Positions 41,624-55,100 of a DNA stretch of 64,000 nt are shown in pieces. The stretch comes from JAWCQZ01 sp038869515 [NCBI: Halobacteria archaeon] (GTDB lineage: Archaea; Halobacteriota; Syntropharchaeia; JACQPP01), in the NCBI GenBank assembly GCA_038869515.1, contig JAWCQZ010000004.1, positions 1 through 64,000 on the forward strand, given 5' to 3'. Numbering within the stretch: the stretch's first letter is position 1; the number at the start of each line of letters is the position of its first letter. Both the position numbers and the translations under genes were made by a program. The notes under the pieces are model-generated. The model worked only from the letters and a program-made list of their open reading frames with translations, was not told the DNA's origin and searched no databases.

Positions 41624-41637
41624 TACGTTATAACGTA
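41624..41637 (-). promoter_or_regulatory. Palindromic TATA element of giant A
   Basis: tacgttataacgta is a perfect 14-bp palindrome with the TATA box at its centre, 25 bp before ATG 41606. A dimeric regulator binding here would block the TATA-binding protein. Confidence 0.5.
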
Positions 41638-42039
41638 GTTTCTCTGTCGTTCCTTTCTACAACGCTGGGGGGTTACGGCGTCACCTCCCTCTCCGCCAGC
41701 AGGGTCCAGTGCGACGCTGGGGCCCGGTCGGTCGGACAGGGCCGGGGGGTAGCATATATGGGTGTCCGGCGGACCCCGCGCGCCCGCCCAAATCGGGAGA
41801 TGGGAGAGGGGGAGACACCGTCTCCCCTCCCGTCTCCCCGAATCTCCCCCCGTCCGGCAGGGCGGCGCGGGAGAGGCTCCCGCGCTTGGGCCACCCCCGG
41901 ACGCTTGCGTTCCGATGTCGGGCGGGGTTGCGTCCGGGCGCGGCCCGGGTCGGGGTGGGTGGCGCCGGGGACCCGGGGCGAGGAAGTGAGTGTGACAGAA
42001 CTCGCGCGGGCGCAGCGAGCGGGCGAGCGATAGGCAGCA
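41638..42039. other. 402-bp gap between the giant genes, rich in hairpins
   Basis: Contains ggggagac-acc-gtctcccc (41809-41827), gcgcgggag-agg-ctcccgcgc (41865-41885), and other GC-rich partial repeats. A TATA-like gcatatatgg at 41752-41761 has no convincing gene on either side. The hairpins may end the transcript of giant B so that giant A is driven by its own promoter. Confidence 0.5.
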
Positions 42040-43155
42040 TCATCGCTTCCCCTCGTACCGCTTCATGGACTGCAGCAGCGACTCGGTGTAGACCTCGGCC
42101 ATGCGGAAGCGCCCCTCTTTCAACTTGTCCTTGGCCAGCTTCAGTTCCAGCTCCAGGTCGGTGGTGTCGATGCCCTTCTTCTTCCAGTCGGCGAAGGTCT
42201 GCTCGATCTGGTCCAGCTTCGTGGCGTAGGTCTTGTACATTTCGAGGTCCCTGTCGGGGATCTTGTGCGCCTCGTGGAGCGGCGGCCGGAAGTGGACGAA
42301 GATGGGCTTGCCCCGGTTGTACTTCGGGTGGGCCACCATGCCGACGCCGATTTCCAGCTTGGTGCAGCGGACGGCGTACTCCTCGCCGTACTTCGCCTTC
42401 AGACGGTCGGTGTCGGTGGTGGACTTGGTGTGGAGCTGGACCTCCATCAGGGCGTTGGAGCGGAGTTCCTCGCGGAAGTCTCCCGACACCTGGGAAACCA
42501 TCAGCATCCCGATGCCCCACTTGCGGAACTCGCGGGCGCCCTTCTCCAGCGCGATGTAGCCGCCCTTGCCTCCGTACTTCTCGAGGAGCCGGTGGATTTC
42601 GTCGAAGACCACCAGCAACCGGAGGTCGATGGACTCCTCCCACTGCATCTGGAACACCGTGTCGATGATGTTCATGACCGCCTGGTCGTACTCGCCGGGC
42701 CGGAGTTTGTTCAGAGTGAAGACCGTGATTTCGCCCGGGTTCATGTATTTCTTGAAGTCGATGCGGACGTTCGGGTCCGTGACCTCGTAGATGATGCCCT
42801 TGAAGGGCCGGGCGTCCTCGGGCTTCATGCCGTGCTTCGGGTAGGCCTTGAAGATCTGGGGGTCCTTGTTCGGGCGCACGAACCCGGTCCATTGGGCCGT
42901 GGGGTCGAAGCAGACCACGGGAATCTTCAACTTGAGCACTTCCTCGACAATCACGCTCGCGGAGACCGACTTCCCGGAGCCGGTGGCGCCCGCGGTGATG
43001 CAGTGGGTCTTGAGGTCCATCGGCTCCCACTCGAGCTTGACGTCGGTCTCCGCCACCTTGCCGAGCCACATGGGGCCCTCGGGGAGGTCGGTGTAGTCGC
43101 TCGCCAGCAGGTAGCGGGCCTTCTTCTCGCGGCGGGCGCGGAGGATGCGCCGGAT
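42040..43155 (-). other. HerA/FtsK-superfamily ATPase domain of giant B
   Basis: Cytoplasmic domain after the membrane helix: basic linker (RIRRILRARREKKARYLL), LGKVAETDVKLEWEPMDLKT, Walker A GATGSGKS (42967-42990), CFDPTAQWTGF, Walker B LLVVFDEIHRLL (42583-42618 with FDEIH at 42592-42606), then the QVSGDF and HTKS segments that in HerA/VirB4 proteins include the sensor Gln and arginine finger region. Relatives act as hexameric pumps for DNA or protein. The HAS-barrel of true HerA is not obvious. The last about 60 residues form a charged helix. Confidence 0.85.
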
Positions 43156-46100
43156 GCGCCAGTAGGCGTAGAGGCCGGGGATGCCGGCCCCCAGGGCCAG
43201 GACGAGCCAGAACATCCAGTCGGCGAAGATGAACTCGCCCAGGGGCACTCCGGCCTGGAGCGAGAAGGTGTCGATCGCCGAGGCGGTGAAGCCGTTGTAG
43301 GATGCGTCGGTCTGGATGACGTAGCCTCCGGGCCGGGTGTCGCGGGGGATGTCCACCTTCTCGACGAAGGAGAGGGTGGTCTCGATGGCCCGTGTGTCGG
43401 CCCTGCGGGCCACGATGTTGTCGTTTTCGTCGCGGACCGTGTAGGAGAGATTTACGTCGTAGCGCGCCTTGGAGCCCTGGTTGATGAGGCCGACGATGAA
43501 CCGGACGGGCTGCCCCTCCTTGATGAAGCCCGACAGGACGTTCACCTTCACGTCGAGGAGCCCCGCCTCCCTCTCGGTCTTGACCACGATGGTCACCGGG
43601 ATGCGCCGCAGGACCGGGGCCGTCCCGGCGCCGGAGTAGGAGACCAGGATGTCGCCGAGGTAGGTCCGCTCGGGGGTGGTCTCCCGGGTGGTGATGAACA
43701 TCCGCTGGGCGAAGAGTTGGTTGGCGTCCACCCGCACGTCCACGTTCCCGTTGCTCCCGCCCTCGAACCGGATGAGGGGCGAGATGTCCCCGAGGGCGAC
43801 CAGTTTCGCGGTCACGGTGGCGGCCGTGGGGTTCACGAGGATGATGGAGCGGTTCCGGGTCTCTCCGGGCTTCAGCCGCTCCTCGATGAGGTCGGTCTGG
43901 ATGTTCAAGGCGGCTCCGGAGGGCTGGGCCGCGGAGACCGAGACGGAGGCCGCCCCTCCGCCTCCGCCGCCCCCGCCACCCGCTGCCGCCGTCGTGGTTG
44001 TGGTCCCAGTCCCGGTTCCGGTCGTCGTGGTCGTCGTCTGCCCCCCTCCCGCGGTCACGACGATGGCGGGCCGCGCCGCGAGGACGTAGGCCGACCCGAA
44101 GGTGTTGACGTTGACCGCGAAGGTCTGGTTCACGACGTCGAGGGTGACGGCGGAGTCGGTCCTCGGGTAGGTGGTCCACGTCCCGCCGCAGGTCCGGGTG
44201 AGGAAGTTCCAGTTGGCGCAGACCAGCATCATGAGGTCGTCGAACGTGCCGATTTGGCTCGTGAAGGACTGCAACTTGAAGGGGACGGTGGCCCCTCCGG
44301 ACTCGCCGAAGCCGTTCCCATTCTTGCTGACTCCCCAGATGGAGAGAATCTTGGGCGTGTAGGTGACGTTGACGTTGTTCACCACCTCGGTGATGTTGGG
44401 GACGCCGGTCAGGCTCGGGGCGGGCGGGCTGTCGAACCGGAGGGGGTCGGTGAGGTTGGCGCTGAAGTTCACGTTCCGGAGGAGGACGGAGCGGTCGCCG
44501 TAGACGTCAATGAGGACGTCGTAGGCTCCGGGGACCACGACGGTGCCGGTGTAGCGGCCGGTCGTGTTGTTGGTGGAGATGACGCCGTTGGTGCCCGCGG
44601 AGCGGACGATGTCCCGGGGTGTGTGGACCACCGGGTCGAAGGCGGTCAGCGCCCGGCTCCGGTAGAAGGTGATGTTGATGGGGACCTGGGTGCCGACCGC
44701 GTCTGTCGCCGCGCCGTCAATCGCGAACCTCCCGTTGTCGCCCAGGGCCGGGTTGTAGACCAGAATCCAGGAAGAGTTGGTCGTGCTGCCCGCCGTCGAG
44801 GAGTCGCAGGAGGCGGCGGGGTAGGTGGTGTCGTTGTCGCATGCGGTGACGAGGAGAGTGTAGAATCCGGGGCCGTTGAAGTCGCCGGCGGCGATGGTGG
44901 CGGCGCCCGACGTGAAGTTGGTCTGCGGGGGCGTGAGGTTGATCCGGGCCACCGTCTTGGTGTAGTTGTTGGGGCCGTGGATGGCGACCGTGATGTTGCG
45001 GATGCCCGAGCCCGCGAAGCCGCCGACCGCGTCGTCGAGGGTGTAGTTGTAGGCGGCGGACGTGTTGTTGGCGACGGTCACCGGGTCAGAGACGTTGACC
45101 TTCGGCGCGCATGCGTCGCGGTAGAGGAGGGCCTTCGTGCTGTCCGTGGAGGTCTCCCCGGCCAGAGTGGCCGAGATTTCGAGGGCGTAGGTGATGCGGC
45201 AGGCGTCGGTCCGGGCCGGGGCGGAGAAGGTGAGGTTCCAGCCTCCCGAGGCGTTCATCGCTCCCGGGGTGACCGACACCGTCGCCCCGTTGACGCGGAC
45301 GCTCCAGTTGATGGCGTTGGGGTTGGAGGGGGCCGCGCCTTTGTCGAGGGTGGTGGCCTGCACGGTGATTTGGTCCGCAGGGCTCACGAGGTAGGAGGGC
45401 CGGACGTCGTGGACCTGCGTCGTGAAGCCGATGATGGTCACGGGCAGGAAGGAGACGTTGAGGTTGCCGAGGTTGTCAATCGCGTAGATGTCGAGGCTCT
45501 TGACTCCGGCCTGGAGCGGACTCACGTTGACGTTGTTGAGGGTGAACGTGGTGTTGCCGGAATTGTTGGACATCGGCACGATGAGCAGGGTGTTGTTGTT
45601 GATGAGGGTCAGGTTCAGGAGGACCGCCCGGACTCCGGAGAAGGTGTCGTTGACGGCCACCGTGAAGTTGGCCGTCTCGCCCGGCTTGTAGGTCGAGGCG
45701 TTGGTGCCGTTGCCCCACGCCCACGGCCCCGCGTTGTCCACCGTCACCCCGAAGGAGAGGTTCGCCGTGGTGGCCCCTCCGGCCCGGTCCACCGCTGTCG
45801 CGTTCAGGGCGTAGGCGCCGCTCGGCAGCCGGTCCACGTGCCAGAGAAGGGAGCAGTTGTAGGCGGGACCCGCCACGCTCCCGTTGAAGGTCCAGTCCCG
45901 CGCCGCCGGGAAGGAGCCCACGGGCTGGGCGGCGACGCCGTTGCAGGCGAGCGACGTGAAGTGGGAGGGCGAGGGAGCGGCGAGGTTCCCGAGGCCCTGG
46001 ATGGCGACGGTCGTGTTGGAGAAGTTGGAGCCGTTGCCCGAGGCGGGGGTGTCGTTGAACCAGAGGGTGACGCCGGCCTCGCTGCTCCCGTTGGAGGCGC

Positions 46101-49100
46101 GGAGGGTGAGGTTGCGGAGGGCGAAGTCGGTGACATTGAGGGTGATGTTGACCCACTGGGTCCCGTTGCAGGGGGCCCACCCGTCGGCGCAGGTCGCGGT
46201 CCAGGTGGTCCCGCTGGCGAAGGTCCGGTTGGCGGCGTTGGTCCCGTGGACGGGGGCGGCGGTGTCCCTGTAGAGGGTGAGGACCACCTGCGCCGTGTTG
46301 TTGACGCTGTCGTTCGCGAAGAGCGTGAGGATGTTGGTCCCCTCGGTGAAGTTCGCGATGAGCAGGCTCGTGTTCCGGAAGTTCCCGTTGACGACCTCGA
46401 ACCCGTAGGTGGTGTTGCCGGAGCCCGTCTGGAGAGTGTACCACGTCTGGTTCAGGATGAAATTGTCCGTGACGGAAACGTTGAGCGCGAAGTTCCCGTT
46501 CCACGTGGAGCCGTTCGGCGGGGCGAGGACGGTCAGGACCGGCCGGTCGGCGTCCACCCGGACCGACGCGTTGGAGTGGTTGGTGAAGGCGTTGCTTGCG
46601 TTGTCGGTCGCCGTCGCGCTGATGTTGTAGACCCCGGTCGAGACGTTGGCCGGGATGGAGACGTTGAGGACGAAGGTGGTGTTGTTGAACGTGGAATTCA
46701 CCGGGAAGGTGGTGTTGACCGCAGTGAAGGTCGAGTTGCCGACGACGATGCGGACGCTCGCCGGGTTCGCGTCCAGCAGGGCGAGGGTGGCCGGCAGGGT
46801 CGTGTTGGCGGCGAGGGTCGCGTTCGCGGAGGCGTTGGGGGCGAGGACCTGGACCTGGGGCGCGGTGTTGTCCACGATGACCGTCTTGTTGCTGGTGGAG
46901 GTGTTGCCTCCAGACTCCGTCGCGGAGAGCATCAGGATGTAGGTCCCGTCGGAGTCGAGGGTCGTGTCCCAGTCCGCCAGTTTCCCGGAACTCACGTTGG
47001 TCGAGGAGTTGACAAGGAGCCTCTTCTCCGTCAGGTTCGTGTAGAGGAGCCGGACCGAGTAGTTGACGAGGGTCTGGGTCGAGGTCGCGTTGCCGCTCAC
47101 GTTCACCGTCCCCCGGACAGCGGAGCCGTCGGCCGGGCTGGCGATGTCCACCTGGAGGCCGCCCTGGACGGTGAAGACGACGGAGACGGAGTCGAGGACG
47201 CCGAGGGTGGCGTTGCGGACCGTGTAGTTCTCCGCGAAGGCCCCCGTCGCGTGGGCGGGCGGGATGGTGTGGGTCGCCGTGACGCTCTGGTTCTGGCCGG
47301 GGTTCAGCGTGAAATTGGCCGGGGAGAACCCGGAGGAGAGTGTGCAGTTGGAGGTCTCGCAGACCATCAGCGGGAAGATGTCCTCCACCGGGACGTTGCC
47401 GACGTTGAGGACGACGAAGGACCCGGCCTGGGAGCCGCTCACCCCCGTCTCGGGCAGCGCCTGGGAGGCGATGCGGACCGCGCGGATGACCGAGACGGTC
47501 AGGTTCAGGCTGGTGTTGTTGGCACCCGAGGTCGCGTCGGGGTTGGTCCAGTTGATGACGAGGTTGAGGGTGTAGTTCCCCGGGGGCGTCGAGTTGTTGG
47601 CCGTGAGGCTGGCGAAGAGGCTCTTGCCGGCGGAGGAGACGTTCCCGTAGTTGAGGAAGGTGGTGTTCCAGGAGAAGTTGGCCGTGTTCTGGAGGGTTGC
47701 GTTCGCATTGACGGCGAGCGCCCCGACCAGATTCAGGAGGGTGAGGTTCACCGGCAGGGTCTGGCTCTGGGTCGCGTTCACGGACGCGAAGACCGGCTTC
47801 GGGTCCTGGAGGCCGAGGGCCGTCTTCGCGACGACTGTGACGTTGACGCTGGCGGAGCAGTTGTTGATGCCCGAGGTGTCGGAGGCGCAGACCCGGAGGG
47901 CGTAGTCGCCGGCGGTCCCGTTGCTCCAGGAGATGTTCCAGATACCGTCCAGGGTCGTGCCGCTGTTCAGGGTCAGGTTCCCGTAGTCGCTTCCGTTGAC
48001 CTGGAGCCAGACCCCGGAGATGGCGTCGCTGTCCGCCACCCGGGCGGTGACGTTGGTGGCCTCGACGATGGCGCCGATCTTGGAGGGGGCCGCGGAGGCG
48101 TTGGCGACGTTGGGCGGGAAGTTCACCACGTGGAGGATGACCGCCGTGTAGTTGAGCGGCTGGCTCGCGTGGGTGATCTCCCGGATGGGGAACTCCAGGA
48201 GGTAGTCGCCCGGGCTGCACGACTGGGCCGCAGTGCAGCGGTACTTGACGGCGACGGAGCGGTTGAACAGGGGCGTGACGTTGTAGATGGTGAAGGGCTC
48301 GATGAGGGCCGTGGTGACGTTGCCGTTGATGAAGATGCGCCAGGTGAGTTCCTCGTTGCCCGTGTTGTGGATGGTGATGTTGCCGAGGGTCCCGGTGGAG
48401 TTGGTCGGGATGGTGACCACCGGGACGTTGCTGATGTTGCCCCCGATGAACGCGGTGGTCTGGCAGAAGTTGGTGTGGTTCATCGTGAAGTTGACGTGGA
48501 GGCCGCACCTGTAGTTGTTGTCGGCGGGGACCGTCACGTTGATTTTGACGTCGTCGGTGCGCGGTCCGGCGGAGGACTGGGCTGTGAGCCGCACCGTCAG
48601 GAAGTAGTTGGCGGGGGCCTGGCCGGCGGGGACGAAGAGGGAGAGGTTGGGGGGTGAGGCGGTGGTGTTGTACCACTGACCCGCCTCCAGCGTCCCCAGG
48701 TTGGCCGGGAGCGTGAAGTTGCAGTCGGGGCAGTGGGGGAGCGTCTCGCCCGGCTCCGGCACATGGCCGATGGTCGAGAGGGTGTGGCTGGCGAAGAGGG
48801 CGGAGAAGTTCAGGTCGGTGAGGATGTCGTTGCCCTCGTTGGTGATGTTCAGGACATGGGCGATCTGGGTGCCGTGGGGCTGGGAACCTCCGTTGGGCGG
48901 CGGGACGACCGACTGGGTGATGTTCAGGATGGGGTTGGAGGCGACCTCGTAGACGGTGGAGTTGGTGTGGGATGCGAAGGTGTTGTCCGGGTTCCGCCAT
49001 GTGGCGTTGCCGTTCAGGACAATGGGGCCCGGCGGGGTGGCGGCGAGCACCTCGACGGTCAGCCCCCACCGGTAGGTCCCGTTGCCGCGAATCTGGTTCT

Positions 49101-52100
49101 CGAGGGCGGGGAAGGAGGCGTTCAGGGTGCAGGTGATGTTGTTGGTCCGGGTCTGGGCCCCCTCGGCGCAGGCGCGGCTGACGCTGGTGTTGTTGAAGGT
49201 GTAGGTGACGGAACCGGTGCTGGTGTAGCGCAGCCGGGAGGGCGCGCTCTGGTCGCTGATGAGGAGCCGGACGTCGTAGGCCTGGGTGGGCCCGAGGTTG
49301 TTGAAGGTGAAGTTGACAACGTTGGAGACGCCGGAGTAGAACGTGACCCCGGGAACGAAAATCGTGTCGTTCTGCTCGAGGCGCCCTGTCGTGGTGCCCC
49401 GGACGGTGAAGGCGACGGGGGTGCTGGTGTTGGTGAGGGGCGCCGAGCCGGTGAGGCGGTCCTGCTTGTCGGTCACGCGGACGTGGATGGTGTGGGCTCC
49501 GTCGTACTTGGGGATGTAGTTGTAGGCGTAGCGGTAGCCCGTGGTGTAGAGGGAGGAGTTGGTGATGTTGTAGGTCTCCTGGAGGGCCATCGTGTAGAAC
49601 TCCTGCGTCGCGTTGGGGAGGGTGACAACCGCCTGGACCGGACTCACGACGTTCAGGCCGTATTCGTCGGTCACGTTCGCCTCGAAGAAGATGGCCGTCG
49701 AGGCGTTGTTGGCCTCGATTTCCGGAGGTGCGACGACGGTGGTGTTGTTGATGACCGGGGCCCGCGTGTTGCGGATGCGCACGAAGCCGCTGGCGTTGGA
49801 GTCGCCGGGGTCCACGGTGGTCAGGAGGCTCGCGTTGGTCTGGATGTTGCACCGGAAGGTGAGCCGCCCGGTCTCGGGGGGGGTGACAGGGATGGCGATG
49901 TGGCCGGTCCCGTTGGTGTAGAACGTCGAGTTCTCCAGGGTCCCGTTGATGAAGAGTTCGGCCTCCGGGGGGTCGGTGAACTGCCTGTAGGCCACCACCG
50001 GGTAGGAGCCGATGCCCGCGCCACTCTGGAAATCCCCGCTCCCCTGGGTGATGACGCGGCAGGTGACCGTGAAGGGGTCGGGGTAGGAGGTGTCGGCGCC
50101 GATGGAGGGCGGGAAGCCCATGAGGGCCTGCCCTTTGTCGGTGATGGTGAAGTTGATGAAATCGGTGTCGGAGTCGAAGAAGGAGGCGACGGCGGTTCCG
50201 CTGAGGTTCTTCGGCCCGGTGGTCTCCGAGTTGTTGATCGGCTTCCAGAGGACCGAGTAGTTGGTGGCCGGGTTGCTGGCGGGGTTCGGCGTCAGTGGGC
50301 TGGCGACGAGCACGACTCCGGTGTTGTTCCGGTAGGTGACGAGGACCGGCGCGGTGACGGTCTGGTTCAGCTCGTCCTCGATTTTCACGGTGAAGTTGCC
50401 CTCGTCCACCCGCGCCAGGGAGGAGTTGTTGGCCGGGGTCAGGAAGGTCACGTTCAGGACGCCGAACACCTCGATGTGGGTCGTGGCGGTCCCGTTGAAG
50501 TCGTTCTGGGGAGTCCGGTTGGCCTCGACGAAGAGGGTGTAGTTCTGGGGGGTGGTGGAGTCGGGCGGGTTGAACTCGAATCCGCAGCGCCCGAGGCCGT
50601 CCGTGGTGCAGTTGGCGAGGAGAGTGGTGTTGTTGCGGAACGTCACGTTGGCCGAGGCCGCGACCCCGACGTAGGAGTCCTGGACCGTGACGTTGATGCG
50701 GGTGGAAACCGTCTTGCCGGGGGCCAGGGAGTCGAGCCGGTAAACCGTGGTCCCGTTGGAGAAGACCATCTCCGCGGGGTCGATGCGGAGGGGCCTCTGG
50801 ATGGTGATGTTCATGCTGCGCTGGCCCCCGGTGATGTTGTAGAAGAAGGCGGGGGCGTCGGCCGCGGAGCAGGTGAGGTTGTAGCTCCCCGGGGAGTCGC
50901 CGCTGTTCGCGTAGAAGAAGGTCGCGTTCCCGCTGGCGTCGGTGAGGTTGGAGCCCTGGAACGCCCCGTTCTTCCAGAACGAGACGTTGTAGCCGTCAAT
51001 GGGCTGGACGGTGTCGTTGTCAATCACGCGGCACCGGACGGTGATGTCGGTGTTGCTGGCGTTGTAGGTCGTGGCGTTGAGTGCTCCGGAGTCGCCGGGC
51101 CCGTTCCTCTGGGCGGTGATGTTCTCGATGCGGGAGAACCCGAAAACGGTCACGCTGACGTTGACCTCGCCGGGGCTGAAGAGGCGGGTCCCGTTGGGGT
51201 GAAAGAGCGTGGCGTTGGCGAAGAGGTTGGCAGGCCCGCGCGGGGAGGTCGCGTTGACCAGCCAGGTCGTCGTGTAGAGGGTCGAGTTGTTCGCGTTGGC
51301 CCCGACCTGCTGGGCGAGAACGGGTCCCGCGCCGTCCGAGGCGTTGCGCCAGCCAACGGTCGCGTCGGGGACGTTGACCAGATATTCGTCGCGCACCGTG
51401 GCATTCAGGACCACGGTCTGGCCGCGCTGGAGGACGGTCCCCGGCGGGGGCGCCTCGATGGCGGGCACCAACTTCCCGACGACGTCGAGGGTCGCGTTGC
51501 TGCTGTTCGCGGGAACGAAGCAGGTCGAGTTGTTCCAGCCGGGGTCGGCGAATCCCGCCCCCACCTTCCAGGTCTGGCGGGCCGCCTGGCTGGTGCTGTT
51601 GACCGTGTGGTTCACCGTGGCGTATCCGCTCACGTTGGTCACCGCGTCAACCACGGTCCCGAAGTCGGTCTGGTTCGTGCTGATGTAGAACCGGACGAGG
51701 TGGCCCGCGGTGACGTTCGTCCCGCGGACCGTGTCGTTCACCCGCACCGTGAGGTTGACGCTGTTGTTCCGCAGGACGGTCGCCCCGTCGCCCTCGACGA
51801 AGGTGAAGGCCACCGTGTCGGGGGTGAGGGTGAAGTTCAGCGGGAACCCGTCGGCGAAGAGGCCGGTCTCCGACGAGTAGCCCACGGGCCGCCCGTAGGT
51901 GGCGTTGTCGGTCGCGTTGAACCGGAAGAGGTTGAACCCGATGTGGCTGCAGTTGAAGGAGGGGATGAGGCTGACGAGGCGGTTGACGATCTTCCCCTCG
52001 CCGTTGCTGGGGTTCACGGAGTCCGTCGGCTCCTCGGTCCGGTTCGCCATGGTGTAATTCGTTCCGTTGACGGTGGTCAACAGCGTCACGTTCACCGCGG

Positions 52101-55100
52101 TCGAGTCGCCGTCGTTCAGGGTGACCCGGAAGGTGAGGGCCGAGCCCCACATTGCGGTGATGTTGTTGCTCCCCTGGACATCGGGGTTGCTCAGGGTGGG
52201 CCGCTCGGCCACGAAGAGCGCCTTCGATTTGGCGACGGTCCCCGTCGTGTAGCCCCCGACGACGGGGTGGAACGCCGAATCCACGATGTCGAACCGGAGG
52301 TCCCAGAAGCCCTTGCCATACTGGTTCAGGTCGGGAGTGCAGGAGAAGTTCCCCTGCCCGTCTCCGCCCGCGGGCGCGGAGCAGGAGGGGGGCGTCGTCT
52401 TCCCGGTGTATGAGGCCTGGAAGGTCGCGGAGGTCACCGAGGGCACCGCCCCGAGGACCGGGAAGCACTCGTCCTCGAGCCGGCCGGTGAAGGTCACCGG
52501 CTCGACACCCCGCTCGTAGGCGTTGTTCAGCGGGTGGGTCACCTGGGTGGACCAGTTGGCCGACCGGATGCGGGTGGCGAAGCCGTTGCCGAGAGAGGCG
52601 GTGATGTTGCTGGAGTTCACCAGTTTGAACCAGCCGTCCTTGGAGCCGGCCCCGAGGACGGTCCCGGCGGCGTAAATCTTGTTCCCCGTGGTGACTCCGG
52701 GGGTCACGTTGTTTCCGCACTCGGGGTTGAAGGAGGGGAGTCTGGCCCAGCCGGTGGTGTTGGTCGGGGCGGTCCCCACCTGCTTGAAGACGGTGTTGTT
52801 GAAGTCGCGGGTGACGTAGAAGGCGACCGTGACATCGTCGCCGGTGAAGTTGCCGTCGTCGGTGTCGTAGATGGCGGCGGTCAGGTTCTGGTCGATGGCG
52901 CGCACGCCGGGGCTGTAGGCTCCGTCGTCCCGGAAAATCTGCTTGTTGTCGATGGAGGGGCAGCCGCCGCTGGAGTTGGTCGCGGAGTTGCAGAAGTAAA
53001 TCACGGTGACATCGTCCGCCTCGAGGGAGATGTTCTGCCGCGTGGAGTTGTTGGTGAAGATGGCGCCGCCGCTCTTCGGGTAGTTCTCGTCGTCCTGCGC
53101 GTTGAACTCGTAGGTCCAGTTGCCGATGTCGCCGCCGTTGCTGAAGTTGATGTTGAAGGTGAGGGTCTTGTTGGTCGGGTCGGGGTCGTTGAGGAAGGAC
53201 TGGCTGACGTTGGTGACCGAGAGCCCCTTCCGCAGCGTGAGGGTCACGATGTAGGCGGGGTCCCGGTCCTCGTCGGTGTATTGAACCTGGAATGTGTAGT
53301 TCTCGCCCCACCCGGTCCGGTTGATGTTTTGCAGGAAGGCGGAGGACTGGTTCTTGACCAGGGGGTTCGCGAAAGTCGGCTTGGTCCCGACGAAGAAGGC
53401 GTAGCAGAGGCCCGAGGGGGCCGTGCAGGTCCCGGCCCCCTGGTCCACGCTCCCGTTGTGGTGGAACGTGGTGTTGGCGAAGTAGGTCCGGTTCACGGCG
53501 GCGGTGTAGTTGTAGGAGCGGGCCCCCTTGCCGGCGGAGACGAAGGCGCACTCGTAGATGCCGCCGGTGGCCGAGGTGATGGGGCAGTTCTCGGCGGAGT
53601 TCGTGATGTTGACGGTCGTGAACGAAACGTTCGCAGTGGTCATGAAGGTCAGGTTGTCCTCCCGGACCTCGACGCCCAGGGTCAGGTTCGAGCCCCGCAA
53701 AATCTCCGTTTCGTTGGCGGGGACCGCGGGCTCGGGGGTCACCAGGAAGGAGCCCACGATGGCCAGGGTCGCGTTGCTGCCGCCTCCGGTCGTGTTGGTG
53801 TAGTTGTAGCGGGAATCGGCCACCTCCGCCATCCAGTTCTGGACCCCTGCGAAGTAGTTGTATCCCGGCGGCCCCGAGGGGTCGGGCCCGTTGGGGTCGA
53901 ACGCGAAGGAGGCGACGCCGGTGGCGTTGCTGGCGACCACGTTGCCGTCGTCCCAGGAGTTGCCGTTGAGCGTCACGTTGAACCGGACGGAGACGTTCCC
54001 GGTGTAGTTCCCGGTGTCGTTGTCGAAGACGCTCGCCTGGAGGGTGGTGTTGTTCACGCCCATGCGGCTCACCGAGGAGCCGTTGCCGGCCACGACGACC
54101 AGCGTCACGTTGTCGGCGGTCAGGTCGGGGAAGGGCCGGGTCGTGGTGTTGACCCGGTTCTCCGGGGTCCCGTCGTCGAGGGTGAACCAGAACCCGTTGT
54201 CGGTCCCGATGTCGCCGCCGTTGAACCCGTTGCCGAGGCGCGGGTCCACGATGATGGAGCAGGTCCCGAGGCCGCCGGTGATGGTCCGGTTCCCCTTGCT
54301 GACGTTGACCCCGGTTCCGTTGCTGAACCAGAGCGTGCAGGTCACGTTGTCCTGGGCGGTGTCGTTCACTTCGACGCTGAAGTTGTAGGCGCCGCCCCAC
54401 GGCCCGGAGGTCCGGTTGACCGCCTGGGTGTTGTTGGCGGTGGTGTTGTTCGGGGGCGGGTTGACAAAGGTCATCCACTGGGCGTAGCGGGTGGTGTTGT
54501 TGTAGAAGAACCCGGAGAGGTTCGTGTTGTTCACCGTGACGATGATATCGTAGCGGCCGCCCGCGCAGGGGCCCGCGGGGAGGGTGCAGGCCACGGTGTT
54601 GAAGGTGCAGTTGAAGACGCCGGTGTTGCCGAAGGGCGTCTCGTTGTTCTGGGGGGCGCAGGTCTCGACGACCCCCTCGCGGTTGCCCGTCTCGTTCCGC
54701 TGCAACTGGATGTTCTTCACGCTCACGACCGGCTGGCCGTCCTCGGTCCAGCAGTCGGTGGTCTGGCTGAACCTGAGGAGGGGGTTCTGCGAGCCCACGT
54801 TGAACACCGTCCCGTTGCCCGGGCTGGTGAGGTTGACGAGGAGGGTGCCGTTGACGGTCAGGGTGTAGTTCTTCTCGACGGCCGAGACGCCGCCAACGGT
54901 GGAGCGGTTGGTGTCGAAGTAGGCGGAATCCCCGAAGGTCCCGGCGGTCCACCGCTGGAGGCCCACCCGGAAGGAGCAGCCGGGGTTGAAGGCGTGGGCG
55001 AGGTAGGAGGAGGCGTTGGCGACCAAACTCGCGTTGAACGTGTAGTTGGAGGCCGTCTCCAGGTCCGTGGTGTTCTGCGTGATCCAGATGCCGCCCCGGA

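Noticed and set aside
41752-41761. TATA-like gcatatatgg in the gap between the giants
   Set aside because: Neither strand has a convincing start codon and protein at the right distance.
42029-42043. cgatgatgctgcc shared by the ends of scpA (19607) and giant B
   Set aside because: A 13-bp match is expected many times by chance in 64 kb.
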